From positions 21,916,701 through 21,980,700 of the forward strand of contig CM034548.1 of assembly GCA_020055645.1 (NCBI GenBank): a DNA stretch of 64,000 bases, in the 5' to 3' direction. A program made the position numbers and the translations under genes. Positions 46,361 to 58,626 of the stretch are shown piece by piece. Below the pieces are notes generated by a model. It searched no databases. It saw only the letters and a program-made list of their open reading frames with translations, and was not told the origin of the DNA. This DNA is from Tomocerus qinae (Eukaryota > Arthropoda > Collembola > Entomobryomorpha > Tomoceridae). Each line of letters opens with the position of its first letter. Position 1 is the first letter of the stretch.

Positions 46361-47220
46361 AACAGTGTATTTTATGTAAAAGTATTCTGAATGGGTTCAT
46401 TACTTTGATCCGTCATATGAATTTCTGTGAATCTTACAGGGTTTTCAAATTCTTGCAGATTATTGCGTGCTCCTAAGTTGGAATCTTGCGAGATTTTCCT
46501 AATACTTACGGAATGAAACTTGGGAATCTTGTTTGTGAAAATTGCAAATCTTATAATAGTACGGAGTGTTGCTGGATATTGCGAAACCTTGTGGTTAATT
46601 TTGGTTTCTTGCTTGATTATGCGGATTCTTGAAGAAATTAGACTTAATCATAAAAAGTCTTCCTTTGTCCAAAATTTTTGTCTTAATTAGCTTTATAAAA
46701 GCTTCTATTTTAAGAGAGTCTTATGAAAGCCTATTTTCTATTTTATAAAAGTGTTTCTTTACATCGTGCTTAATTGTAGGTATCTTACCTTCCAAAATTG
46801 AGACACATAGTGCTGGGAGACTGAGAGACTAGTAAATGGAAAAAGTTGGTATTGATATTGAATTGTCAACTAAGCAGTAGCTCAGAGTGGTTGATATTGT
46901 CTAATAAATAGGAAATTCTTTATTGTTTTTGTTGTATTGTAAAGTGACAAGGAAGTGGATCATAACAGTTTTATGTACATTAATATTTATGTCCATTACC
47001 ATTGTTGATGGTTTTGACTAGTCTTACACGACTACTCAGAGTAGGAAAGGTATCATAATTTGATAATGTGTAGACCTACCTACAATTGTAATATAAAATG
47101 TAGCCCATCTAGTTTGAATACGTATTGGTTTGAACGTAGGAAGTTGCAGAGTATTTGTATTCACTGCAAATGCAACAATAGGCATGGACTTTGTACAGAC
47201 AGACATAGTTTCTTGACATT

Positions 47221-47436
47221 TTAGGAAGTTTCTATTTTACGTATTATGTCATCTCGACCGAGATTCGACTTTGAATCTAAGTGGAGCCTCCTCCAGTTTT
47301 TATATAGGTATCCATAGCCATTTATTGAATCTACTCGCCCTACCACTTTCTCGCTACTAAACTTCTCTAGGCGATGGGCTGCCGGTTTGTGTATTACCCA
47401 CACAATACGCACATTTCCATAGATCCATCCACTCAT
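47221..47436 (-). CDS. Small unrecognised open frame (71 aa)
   Basis: It starts at an ATG, with a TATTTATA-type box about 25 bp upstream. It encodes MSGWIYGNVRIVWVIHKPAAH... with a charged, Lys/Arg/Glu/Asp-balanced composition unlike the hydrophobic or repetitive chance frames elsewhere in the window. The DNA is GC-richer than its flanks. No domain, signal peptide or family was recognised. It could be a small protein, a degenerate transposon fragment or chance. Confidence 0.2.
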   Translation of the reverse strand: MSGWIYGNVRIVWVIHKPAAHRLEKFSSEKVVGRVDSINGYGYLYKNWRRLHLDSKSNLGRDDIIRKIETS

Positions 47437-48065
47437 TTAAATCATTAGGTATAAATAAATAGGCGACGCAATGTCAATTGGGCACCGGCGACCTAGCCAT
47501 GTCCGCGTTATGCCCTATTAGTTATTTCCTTATGGTCACGGTCAGGATTCAGGACTACCTTTTGTGTAAATTTGTAAGTAGCACATCTGCTTTTTATGAA
47601 GGTCACAACTCTACTTTTATTAGCAAACTAAATAGTATTACGTCATATCCAATTGCGGATTATAATTTTGATAAAAATTCACAAACGTTTTGGAATAATC
47701 CTTAAGTAGCAGCGAAATCAACTTTTTTGTATATACGACTTCTATAGGTTGACATTAAGTAATTAATATTGTATCTCAAATGGGTTATCTATAATCATAT
47801 GAGTGTAAATGAGACACTTTCGTGGTGAAAATGTTATAATTTAATCCTGTGTAATAGACGAAGAGTAAAATGGAGTTACTCAATACCTTAAATTGTTCAT
47901 AGTTCACATTTTTCAAAAATGGCTTAAACTGCTGGACTGAAACACAAAACGACTATCATTTCTTATTTGTAGTAGAATGTCATACTACACAATTTACCCT
48001 CAACATTCGTTATTATCGTTTATAAATTGTTTTACAGATATGCTGACAAAGAGAAAGCAAATATC

Positions 48066-48123
48066 TCTAGCTTTTATGTACTAGCTTAGCGTTATCGCTA
48101 AGCTTAAATTACATAGAAAGAGA
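48066..48123. repeat. Long hairpin with perfect 9-bp apical stem
   Basis: AGCTTAGCG (48083-48091), loop TTAT, CGCTAAGCT (48096-48104) form a perfect stem. Further out TATGTA (48075-48080) pairs with TACATA (48110-48115), then CTTT (48071-48074) with AAAG (48117-48120) and TCT with AGA: about 22 pairs in 58 nt with two internal loops. The size fits a short precursor RNA or a palindromic element relic. Confidence 0.45.
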
Positions 48124-51100
48124 ACATGCATGGTTGAAGGGCTAGTTTCATTAGCTTTGTATCTGTACTAGACCCTACACTCATGCTTTTATAGGATATT
48201 TCCAAGAAGTCTCTACCGACGTTTTGAGATTCACTCGGATGAATAATTGTTTAATCAGTATCGAAATATTTTCGTAGACGATTCATCACGCATGAACAAC
48301 AACTGGCCATCTGTCGTAGCATTTCTTTTCCGAAGAGATTCTGTCGACATGAATGTGTCACTTCTACATGGACTATTTCGATTAACTGCATGAATGCAAT
48401 CACAGCTTCTAATGTAATACTTTGGTTGTGCTTTCTTGTATTATTATATTTTTTCCATGATCATTAGTACTACAAGAACATTTTTGCCATCTAAACACCA
48501 ACATAAAGAAATGACACTTGGTAGGTATTATTTTTCTATGGCGCTTATTGCCCCTGTATCTATCTTATTATACTCGGTAAGTTATTTTCCAAACTTCAAT
48601 GATCGAAAATCCATTGTTAGATATTGAAATAAAGGTATCCATCAGCATGGTAAAAAATTGGGTGCCAATAGTCTTTTAAATGGAATGTGTATTAAACAAT
48701 TAATACTACTTTATGCGATGCGATGTCTCTTTCTAGGTATATTCTAGCTATTATTATAGTTTTGAAGTTAAAATGTTTAAACCTAAAAGATTAATCATAA
48801 TAATTTAGATCCAATATTGGTGTCAATGATGTGTGAGTTGGTAGCTTCAGAGTTACAATGACAACATTGGGTTCCATGCTATTCCTTTTCATTGCTAAAG
48901 CGTATAAATGATAAAATAATTATGCCCATGAAAAATTGTAGACACCTTCCCGATATTATTATTTATAAAGACGTTGTAGTACAAAAACGTAACTGTTAAG
49001 ACTTCTTTTTTAAGCAATACGAAACGAAATACGACATTTATATTATCTTATACTCTGCTATCTTCATATCTGTACTGTGCATAATTGCGCAGCAAAATCC
49101 AATGAAGTATTGATTCTTTAAACTATGTTTTTTCCTTTTTCAAGTTTGTTTGCAATAGTCGTTAATTAGCTTGTAAAAACTATTACCTTCATTGTAACCA
49201 AATTGTGTCGAAAATCAGTTATAAGGGTAAGGAGTCTACAAATGATGTACCAAAGAAATAATGACAGGCTGACTTAACTACGATTTGATTTTGATAACTA
49301 TAGATTTAAAATTTATAAATGGATACCTAAGTATTTTCAATTAATATTTTAGAAGATATAATAAAAATATTCTAATTTATTTGAACATTAATTACATAAA
49401 TGAACTAAAATTCAAACCAAGTATTTAGGTACCAGAAATCAAAGCAAGTTAATATAATTGTCCAAATCCAATAATTCAGATTGTGAGAAAGATGCAACAA
49501 TTCGATGTATTTCGACTCATCTTTTCATGATGCATTTACATATTAAAGCTACCACCTACGAACTCTTGGATTTTATTTAGTTGATGTACCCATAGTGAAA
49601 GAGGCCATGTTTGATTGAGACGACAGTATTTGTAAACAATATTTATAAAAAGATATTGTATACATGATATCATATATTATTACACACACTTCACAAATAT
49701 AAATGGGCTTGCATTGCTAAATTAGGCAATTTGTGTAGGATGATATGGAATGCAATAGGACTAATAGCTTCTGCACTTTTTGTCATTTTTTATAGAAAGT
49801 GACGCGAATATTTGCAACAAAGGAAATATCTATCTTACATCTTAGCTTTGTATAGCAAGTTGATGGTATATCAAATAGTTACTATATATTGTATTGTAGT
49901 ATTATGGCTATTAAATATTTTTTACAACTCTACTACCCACGTTGATTTTGCCACCCTTTTGACAATTATAGACATCAGCATTTGTGTAAGAGACTTTTAA
50001 AAGGAAACAAAACCAAAATAAAAAAATTATTGCTTTCACCATGTTGAATTGAGTCAATTCTGCCAATTTGTCTCAATTTGCCTTTTAAAAAAATCCCAGA
50101 CAGAAACTATTGTTATTTTGGTCTGAAAATTTATACTTTTCATTTAATATAGGTATCAGTGTAAAGCAGAACATTTATTTAGTAGTTTCTATCAATTATT
50201 TCCAGATTCACGGTCAATTCTTCTCGAAATCTACTCTTTGGTTTTTTTACCCGAACTCAGAGTGAGTAAATTTTGAATGAAAATTTTTAACAAGAGAAGT
50301 GAAAGACAATAGGAATTGTAGACAATACGTAAGTGGCTGTAGGTATGTGTAGCAGTTGTCATTAAAATGTTTTGGTGTATGAATGACTCCACTACTATTT
50401 TATTCCAGTGTATTCAGAGAAAGAGTTGCAGATAACTTGGGATCATTACATAAATGAATTAAGATAAGAACAAAGCTTGAATAGCACGCCTCCAAAATGT
50501 TTTTCAACAAATATTGGCCGTTGCAATAGGTATTGTCGTCAGACACTTCACATTGTACTTAGGTGACTTTCAAGTTCAAAGTGCACACGAATTCAAGTAA
50601 TAGTTAGTATGGTTAGGATCAGAGATCTAGATGAAGATAATAGACTTAAATGTTACTATTACAATGTCTGACTGGATGCTCACCGTTCGCTATGCATATT
50701 TTATCATTCGACTATACAATTAAGACAATAGACAATGGTATCCAACAGGCAAATGGAGAACTGTTCTTTTGTGCATACCTAATGGCCACATTTGTAAATG
50801 TGTATATAGGTACGTGCATTAAGTTCCTAAATTACTACTCACTAAGCAAAAGATGTATTGCAACGTAGGGATCGTTCATGAATGCAATTCAGCATACAAA
50901 TGAAATACAACAAATATTTTCTAATTTTTTGTACAAGTATGTATATCTAATCTATCCCCACAGCTATCTGTGAAATTTGCGGATGTTCCCTTTCAGGTCT
51001 GTATTGATGAGATAGGGAGACAGAGGACGAGATAGGTTATGCAACCAGAGAGAGAGGACACAAAGTGAAGATTTGTAGTTGTGGGTTGTAGCTATGGTAT

Positions 51101-51610
51101 AATTGTTAGTAAAGTTATGTGGGTGGGCTATTGACTAAATTTTCATTCATACAATTTTTGAATGGATCTCACAATTCTTCAACTGATTCACGACCTACGT
51201 CAAATGATTGTTCCTTAAGCATTAAAAGTGTGTACTTTTTACACATACCGAGTGTGAGGGACCTTAATCCTCATAACATTACAAGTAGCACTATAATTTC
51301 TTTCAATGGATAAATTGTTTCTGCATACCAAAATAAAAAATTCCTGTTTCTAGGTACTTTGGACACAAAAGTATTCAATAGACTACCATGTACATCCTGC
51401 AAACATTGACAATGACAGCTGGTACATTGCAAAAAATTAGAATGACTTACTAGAGTTGACTTTTTGCTCTTGAAAAAAAATTCTCAAACGGTTCCAAGAT
51501 GAGAGCACCAATGTTAATAGATCTAGAAGAAGCATCATGAATATGGCTAGTATACTAAAAATTATTGATAAAGTGGATAATTTATAAACCAATAGAACTA
51601 CCTGCATTTT
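48124..51610. other. Intergenic, no gene recognised
   Basis: AT-rich. Frames such as 48436-48627, 49812-50000 and 50650-50868 (+) are short, hydrophobic and without family signature. Confidence 0.5.
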
Positions 51611-51649
51611 AGCTCGCCTGAATAAGGCAGCTTATAGAATCGCACAGTC

Positions 51650-51728
51650 TGTCCGTCCGTACGTCCGTCCGTCCGTCCGTCCGTCCGTCCGTCCGTCCGT
51701 CCGTCCGTCCGTCCGTCCGTCCGTCCGT
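51650..51728. repeat. (CCGT)n tetranucleotide tract
   Basis: About 19 units with one variant unit (ACGT at 51661-51664). It lies inside the inverted-repeat element and yields a meaningless TDGR repeat frame on the minus strand. Confidence 0.95.
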
Positions 51729-52050
51729 ACCCACGATAACTTTCGAACACAAAGACGGATATTGACCAAACTTGGCAAATACAATGCCTATGCAAGACTG
51801 ACGATCCCTATTGATTTTGGGGTTAATCGGTCCATCGGTTGCTGAGATACCGCGCGCTCACTTTGTCTTCATTTTGATAATCAAAGTAGAAAAATGGACA
51901 TTGAAAATTGTAATACCGTTTCCTATAGATTGTTAGCGAGATAGTATAAACTATATCATACCGCTTCTACTAAAACTGAAATTATATAGTAAAATAACAA
52001 AACGGAAAATTACCATGAAAAATAAAATAACAAATCTGTTTCAAGTTTGT

Positions 52051-52540
52051 CTTGATTTTAACAGTCAATATTAATATATTTTCATTATGTATTGACTTTG
52101 ATAGTCAATATTAATATATATTCATTATGTATTGACTTTGATAGTCAATATTAATATATTTTGATTTTGTATAGATTTTGATAGTCAATATTAATATATT
52201 TTCATTATGTATTGACTTTGATAGTCAATATTAATATATTTTCTTATGCATTGATCTTGATAGTCAATATTAATATATTTTCTTAAGCATTGATCTTGAT
52301 AGTCGATATTAATATATTTTGATTTTGTATAGATTTTGATAGTCAATATTAATCAATTTTGATTTTCTGTTGATTTTCATAGTCAACATTAATCAACTTT
52401 GATTTTCTGTTGATTTTCATAGTCAACATTAATCAACTTTGATTTTCTGTTGATTTTCATAGTCAACATTAATAAATTTTGATTTTCTGTTGATTTTCAT
52501 AGTCAACATTAATCAATTTAGATTTTTTATTGATTTTTCA
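52051..52540. repeat. 40-bp minisatellite, 12 copies in two subfamilies
   Basis: AGTCAATATTAATATATTTT-type units (copies 1-7, from about 52061) change to AGTCAACATTAATCAACTTT-type units (mainly copies 9-12, 52381-52501), with copy 8 intermediate; the spacing is 39-42 bp. Most units contain an inverted pair, ATTGACT...AGTCAAT in the first group and GTTGATT...AGTCAAC in the second. Confidence 0.92.
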
Positions 52541-52720
52541 AATAATATAGCTTCGTTTCCTTATAATATCAATGTCTGAATTTTTTAATATGTCATAGCT
52601 ACATATATAGAGACCCAATTCTGAAAGTTTGATCAAAATCCGTACGTTCGGTTTTGTTCTACGTGCGAGTACTTTTCGTCTACCAAAATGTGTACACGTT
52701 AACCTTTAATCAGGCGAGCT

Positions 52721-55700
52721 TCTGTTACGGCTTGCTGTAGTTTTTAGTTGTGTACTTCAGTTTCTACATGGAAATCGATGCATGATATAATTTTTTACTA
52801 AAACGAGATCTACTTTGTGAATATCGACAGAATAGGGACTATGTATCATTTAACCAGGGAAAAGCACAAATTCAGGAATACAGTGTCATTGCAAAATAGC
52901 TAATTTACATAATGTCTATAATTTAAAAGGATTCTTTCAATGACATTCAAAGAACTTTCAAATAGAGCAAGAACAGACGCACAACAAAATTTTGTATGGA
53001 TGCACTCGTCGGGTTTTGCGAACTCGAGCGTGAGCGGAGTTTGAGTTTAAATAAATAACTTGACGTGTATGATGAAATTCTGAGAAAATAACAAATTACC
53101 ACTATTCTATAGGTCTGAGTTATGTTCCTGAAGAAATGGCCATTCCACTTATTTAACCGCGTCAATAGAATCATACACAATACTACCTTTTCATACCATT
53201 TCCAATTAACGGGTGAGACATAGCATGGAACCTGAATACAAATACAATTGTGTTCAACATTAAATAGAAGTCAAAAATAAACTAATACTGTAGTACATTA
53301 TAAGGAAGAATGTCGTATGAGAAAAGAAAACTGGAGAAAGTTTTGTAACTCAATAAAATTTATGCGTTACAGCGTGAAAATATCAAAATAACTATGCAAA
53401 ACCTGAAAACTGGGGCAGCCGGTCCCAAGAGTCGAGTATAATATTATGACATTATAAGACATCAGCTAATCACGTCACTCGTGCTCGATTGACGTCCACA
53501 CAGTAAACACGTCTTCATTACCTAGGAAAACAACTCCGATTGTGAATAGAAAGAGTGGGATTAATTGAGCCACTATTTTCAAAGCTGCGGCGTAGATTGT
53601 AGATATAACATTCAAATCGTGTCTGACCTTAGCGAAATATTGAGTATATTAATTCATGAAAGTTGACTTTCAATCTTCTACAGATATTCCCTTGATACAG
53701 GAAAAGAAAGTTTTATTAACCAATGTAAAGTAATAACTTTTTTAACTTTTGAGAATACGTCCAAAAGTTTGATGCACTTATTTATCACGGATGAGGTACG
53801 CTTATATTTAATGTATGTTGTAAATAGTAGATTGGTGTATTTGTAGGATACTATGTGGTATTTATAGAACTCCAATCTTTTAAAATGCATCTCGAACACT
53901 TATTACTATAATGGTAATTAGGTACCTAGATCCGGAAATATTATAGCATAGATAGATAAAAGTATTTTGGGCCACTACAGGTAAATGATATATCATGACA
54001 AAATGTAGGTATTTGCTGTAGATCTCAGTAATATTAGCTTTACTGCAAAAAAGTATATCATGGTCGCCATAAATACCTTAGTACAGTGGCGAATGTACAA
54101 TTGCCCCAAGAATGATGATATCAGTTGTGCGGTGTGTCACAAATTGTAGCAAAGCATAAATAAAGCAAAGATTAGTTGCTCACTGGTTTTGCGGATCTTC
54201 CTTCTACTATCTTTCATTTTCACAATTTCACATGGGCTTCTTGTTAAAATTTGACAAAGCCATTCGTCGGAATACATATTATCGCAGGGAAGGTACAACA
54301 AACATACAAATTGCCGTATCGCTTAAATGGCCCAGCTTAACATGTAAAGCTGCTGTGTTTTGTGAGATAAAACCTATCCGAATAGTGAATTTCGAAGTGT
54401 ATGAATAACAGCTAAATCGAATCACATTGCTGCGTGTTGAACGAAAGATGAGCTATTCATTCACATTTAAATATAATTGATCCTTTATTTAGTTCATTGA
54501 AACAACGACAAAAAAGTTAAACTTTAAAGACATTGTAATAGATGTACAAAGTTTGTAATTTATATTATTCGAAATATTTAATGGTACTTAACATATAGCA
54601 ATTTGAGACTCTAAAACTACGATTACTAAGAAATTATTCAACTTTTATAGCTTCCAATACTCAACAAACTGAAGAAATGAGAACACTTTTCATAATAACC
54701 CTTTATTCGATTATCGTATTCTCAAAACGTGTGTAAAATTGGGGATAACAACTGTTGGAAATTTACAAATTGGAAACCAATTTCAAAGTCGTTTTCGTGA
54801 TACTATACAATGTCCAAATAAGACAAATCTCCACCAAATTAAATGTGGTGTTCAGTTCATTTGACTACATGAGGAGAGCGAGGACCAATTTGGCATTTGG
54901 TACCATAATAATCATATCACAATGTTTCAGCAAATGTCAATATTCGTCCCTGAACTTCACCCACAACACTTTATGGTGAGTGCAAAAAAACGCCCCCTGA
55001 TTTTTTGTGTAAATAACTCTTAATTGTCAAAGTTTGACCTTACTGTGTATCTTTGAAAAAATATAGTTTGTGTGAAAGAGGTTTGTTGAAAAAGCAATTT
55101 GCTAAATTAAACAGAACATTTTGTTCAAAAGGTCTGCAAAAAAGGGTTTATTGAAACGGAACATTTTGTTAAGTCGACAGAAAAGTATTTATTGAAACAG
55201 CATATTTGTCTTAAAAGTCTGCAGAAAAAAGGTTTAATTCAACAAACACTGTACCACTTCAACATTTTGTTGAAAAAAGTCGAGAGGAAAAGTTTGTTTG
55301 CAACGGAACATTTTATCAGAAAAAGGTGGGTTGAAATGGGATATTTTATTCATAAATGTCGGCAGTAAAAAACTTTGCTTAATACTTGTCATCGTCACAT
55401 TTTCCTGTGCTCCATTCATGGTTACAGTACGCATTTCGATCAAATGCCTAAAACTATATATATACTAACTAATAGATATAAAATATTTATTTTTATCATT
55501 TCTCGTAATTTTGATTTACAATTGAAAGCAATCAAGTTAAATAATGAAATGTCCATTACACAATTGCTAGTAAGCCCGTATAGTAATACCAGACATGTTA
55601 CTCTGTCCACAGCATAATCGAATGGGCAAGAAAAGGACTTAAATTGGAATGGCAAACAAAATAACTTAATTACTGGCTTTAACTCGGTAAAAAATATAGT

Positions 55701-56863
55701 TAAAGACAGAGAAACTGCTTTCAGAACAGGAAAGTTTCACAAATTAACGGTAATTACAATTACATTATGATTAATTAATGTGTTTGGAGGAATTCCCGTT
55801 GTCTTCATACGTCATAAAAGAATATCTTAATGGATTATATCTGTACTTTTTTTAACAAAGAAAAATTAAATACAGAAAAAGTATTTCTTTCTCCAACATT
55901 TACAACAGCCATTTCGTCATTAACAATTACTTAATGAGGCTTGATATGATAATGTGATAAAACTCACAAAAATAACAGAACTGCAAGTATCATACTATGT
56001 CCTTGCAGCTAAATGATTTAAGTTATTGAAAATAATTGCTAAATGTCATAACCTCAAATCCAAGTCGTAAGAGTTTGATGAGATGGGCTGAATTATAAAT
56101 CGCCACTGTCAGCCTGAAACAGAAATGCATCGCAAAATTGCTAGACTTGTGAGATTTAGTTATTTTCTAATTTGAGAATAAGTGAGACTTTCAAATTTGT
56201 AGACGTGAAAGCTTTGAGGTATTAGGGGACATCTGTGGTATACCAATACAAGTTACTTCATTTGGTAGATGGAAACAAGCAAGCTAAATGGTACACACAG
56301 GTGTTCATGTGACTTTGTGTTATGATTTGATGACTTATATATTTTTCTCTACCGCTATATTCTCTGAATAATACATAATAATAAATCTTGGTAGTAAATG
56401 TCTCAGTCTGATTGTGATTGACGTTATAAAGAATCATCACATAAAGGTAAAAGAATTTACATCTCTAATACACATCACATTTTCAAAAAACTACTTTTTA
56501 AATCTAGAGGTAAGTTTTGACAATCATTAAATCAAGATTTATATTATAATATCTAACTTACTAGTTACTACAAAAGAATTACATTTATATTAAAACCTGA
56601 AAACCAATATATTAATCATATTTTGCGGTCACAGATTGTGAATTAAGCATGTATATAACAAGAAATTCTTAAAAGTTTCCCCATTGAATTCCTTATATAA
56701 TCCAAAGTAACAAAGAAAAGCTGATTATTATTATCTGTATCTAATTACAATGTTTTGCATTTAAATGGTTAAATACTTATACAATCATTTAAGAAACTTT
56801 TCAGCCAGAGCATAAGCGTACTACATTAAATGAAGTAGTTGTGCATGTGCATTCGTTGTTAAA
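52721..56863. other. Intergenic between the repeat element and NRBF2
   Basis: No gene was recognised. It holds a degenerate tandem repeat at 55104-55375. A + strand frame (54755-54979) runs into a consensus-like donor (TTTATG|GTGAGT at 54975/54976) but has no usable start or acceptor and no family match. Confidence 0.45.
55104..55375. repeat. Degenerate tandem repeat, roughly 40-60-bp period
   Basis: About six diverged units share GGAACATTTTGTT, then (A)AGTC(T)GCAGAAAA, then GGTTTATTGAAAC. Unit length varies with indels. It is old and has no coding content. Confidence 0.6.
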
Positions 56864-56923
56864 ATGGCAGAAGGAAGACGGAATACTTATAAATTATTAC
56901 CGGCACGTAATAGAGATAAACCG
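56864..56923 (+). other. Candidate upstream exon of the NRBF2 transcript
   Basis: An ATG opens 20 codons (MAEGRRNTYKLLPARNRDKP) ending exactly at a donor CCG|GTATGT (56923/56924). The next + strand acceptor (tttacatttag, AG at 57546-57547) lies 54 nt before the NRBF2 ATG. Spliced together, the frame continues in phase 0 for 24 more codons and stops at 57620-57622, overlapping the NRBF2 start in another frame. It could be a leader exon with an upstream ORF, the first exon of an alternative protein, or chance. Confidence 0.3.
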
Positions 56924-57599
56924 GTATGTCCCACATTGCTAACATGGGTTCTGTAGTCAGGAAACGCCCTGGTGTTACTGGATTTAATTATCATCTGGAA
57001 TCTGGAATATATTAAATGCCACTTAAAATATATCATTCACTTGCTTAATGTTATGAATTATTTTAAAGTACAGTACAATTAATGGCAGCGCCTTGGATTT
57101 AAGACAAGGGTATCATATTCTGTTCTATTTCTCTAAAAGGTCACTAATTAACAAAAATATAATATTACTTAGTTTACTACTGTAATGGAACTCTTTAAAC
57201 TTGACGCAAATATTAGACAAGTTAATTTAGCAGATTCGTAATTACGTAAAACAGGTTTTTAAAGGGGGAAAAGATTATAATAACAGATCATTGGCATTAA
57301 AATAATTTTAAGCGAAGTATTTTATAAACAAAGGCATTACGTATCACGGATATTATGGAAAAATATGTTTACATAACATCATAGCATATTATTTACCTAT
57401 TTATTGTAAATTACCTAGTCAATACATTCTGTACATTGTATAATTGATCTGTTCTTTTGCATTTGATAGGTTTCGCTGAATCATGTCTATAAATATTCAA
57501 TACTTCTCTGTTAACATTTTAAAACATTTTTGTATATTTACATTTAGGTTCATAGAACTAGACTGATATGTACTGAAATTTTGATGGAAAGACATACTT

Positions 57600-58626
57600 A
57601 TGGAAAGTGCGCCTCTAAATAAGGTTTGTATGGTATATATTAGTATTTATTATTTCCTCGATAAACATTAATGTGTTGTGGTTTTTTGCGAACATTAACC
57701 TTAATGATATTAAATTTAGGCCCACGTGTTTGGCCGGAAAGCTGTTAAATGCCATATGAAAGGATCGTTTACTGAAGCTGCAAACAATCACAAAGAATCT
57801 GCTAGATTGTTGGATGAATTGAGTATTAAGCTACCAAAAGACTCTCCAGTAATACGCTCTTTATTGGAGCAAAGGAAGTATCACATTCGACAAGCTGAAT
57901 TAGCTGAACTAGCTGAAAAGTATTTTCATAAAAACACAACAGAAATAAATACTATAAACAATTCTACTGTTTCTCCTTCTAATGGATCAGTTTTTAATGT
58001 ATAATAACATTTTCTCCAGATATATTAGCAATCGGTTAACCGAGAGAATCATGTCAGAAAGATTTCGAACTTTAGACATTAAACCAAAGCCTGATGGAGT
58101 TGAGAATGCTGCTAAACTGAGAATGAAGCATTATGATGTACACAGAAAATTAGATGAGGCGGATTCTCTCATCGGAATACTTTTAGTGGGAACACAAGAG
58201 AAAAATGAAGTCCCTGTATTAAACCAAAGCACGGCAGAATATACTAAAAGTAATTTTGCACTCAGACCCAAAAACAACTCCGAAATAATTGAAGAGCTTC
58301 AAATTGTTAATACAAATCTGAGGTCTTTCGTAGATCAGGTAAATTAATAATTATTGATGCTACAAAATTTGAATGACAATGTTTTAAATTTTTCAAAAAT
58401 TCTGAAAGTATATTTTTGGTGAATATTTTAGCTGCTAACGGAACTTCAAGATGTGCGAGAGGAAAACAAAGCTCTGAAGAAAGAACTTCAGCAGTATAAA
58501 GCTAACCAAACTCATTTTCAAGAAAATGCCACAGCTGTATCCCTTCAAGAAATTTTTGAACAACTACCTGTGCGCCCACTTCCTGAACTAACTCCTTTAG
58601 AAACTCCCCCAGACTTTGACTTATGA
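57600..58626 (+). CDS. NRBF2: NRBF2 homologue (autophagy PI3-kinase complex subunit), 4 exons
   Basis: Join of 57600-57623, 57720-57919, 58020-58338 and 58432-58626: 738 nt, 245 aa (human about 287). Introns are 96, 100 and 93 bp, all GT-AG, phases 0, 2 and 0. The N-terminus MESAPLNKAH matches the start of vertebrate NRBF2 and runs into an MIT-type helical domain (about residues 9-74: RKAVKCHMKGSFTEAANNHKE...). A coiled coil follows (about 165-215: EIIEELQ...LLTELQDVREENKALKKEL), then an acidic/proline tail LPELTPLETPPDFDL resembling the NRBF2 C-terminus. In known NRBF2 the MIT domain binds ATG14 in the Beclin 1-VPS34 complex and the coiled coil dimerises. The 57920-58019 intron is inferred because the frame of exon 2 stops at 58002-58004 and exon 3 resumes in another frame with matching phase. 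Convergent with the TAZ gene. Confidence 0.88.

Larger units (their letters stand above)
51611..52720. mobile_element. Non-autonomous inverted-repeat element with microsatellite and minisatellite (Helentron/HINE-like)
   Basis: AGCTCGCCTG (51611-51620) and CAGGCGAGCT (52711-52720) are perfect inverted ends, with ATAA/TTAAT similarity extending inward. Inside, in order: a short unique stretch, a (CCGT)n tract (51650-51728), a unique GC-richer block (CGATAACTTTCGAAC ... TTGATTTTGGGGTTAATCGG), a 12-copy 40-bp minisatellite (about 52051-52540), and a right-hand unique block (TCCGTACGTTCGGTTTTG). It has no coding capacity. Inverted ends plus a GTCC-type tetranucleotide tract plus core tandem repeats is the layout described for Helentron-associated elements (dipteran mini-me with (GTCY)n, bivalve pearl). 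A TIR-type MITE is the alternative; exact ends and target site are unresolved. Confidence 0.65.

Noticed and set aside
51598..51795. Minus-strand frame with repeated TDGR
   Set aside because: It is a translation of the (CCGT)n tract inside the mobile element.
57918..58004. Reading NRBF2 exon 2 straight through to the stop at 58004 as the protein end
   Set aside because: A 100-bp GT-AG intron (57920-58019) restores the frame into exon 3, and the downstream exons encode the expected coiled coil and C-terminal tail.
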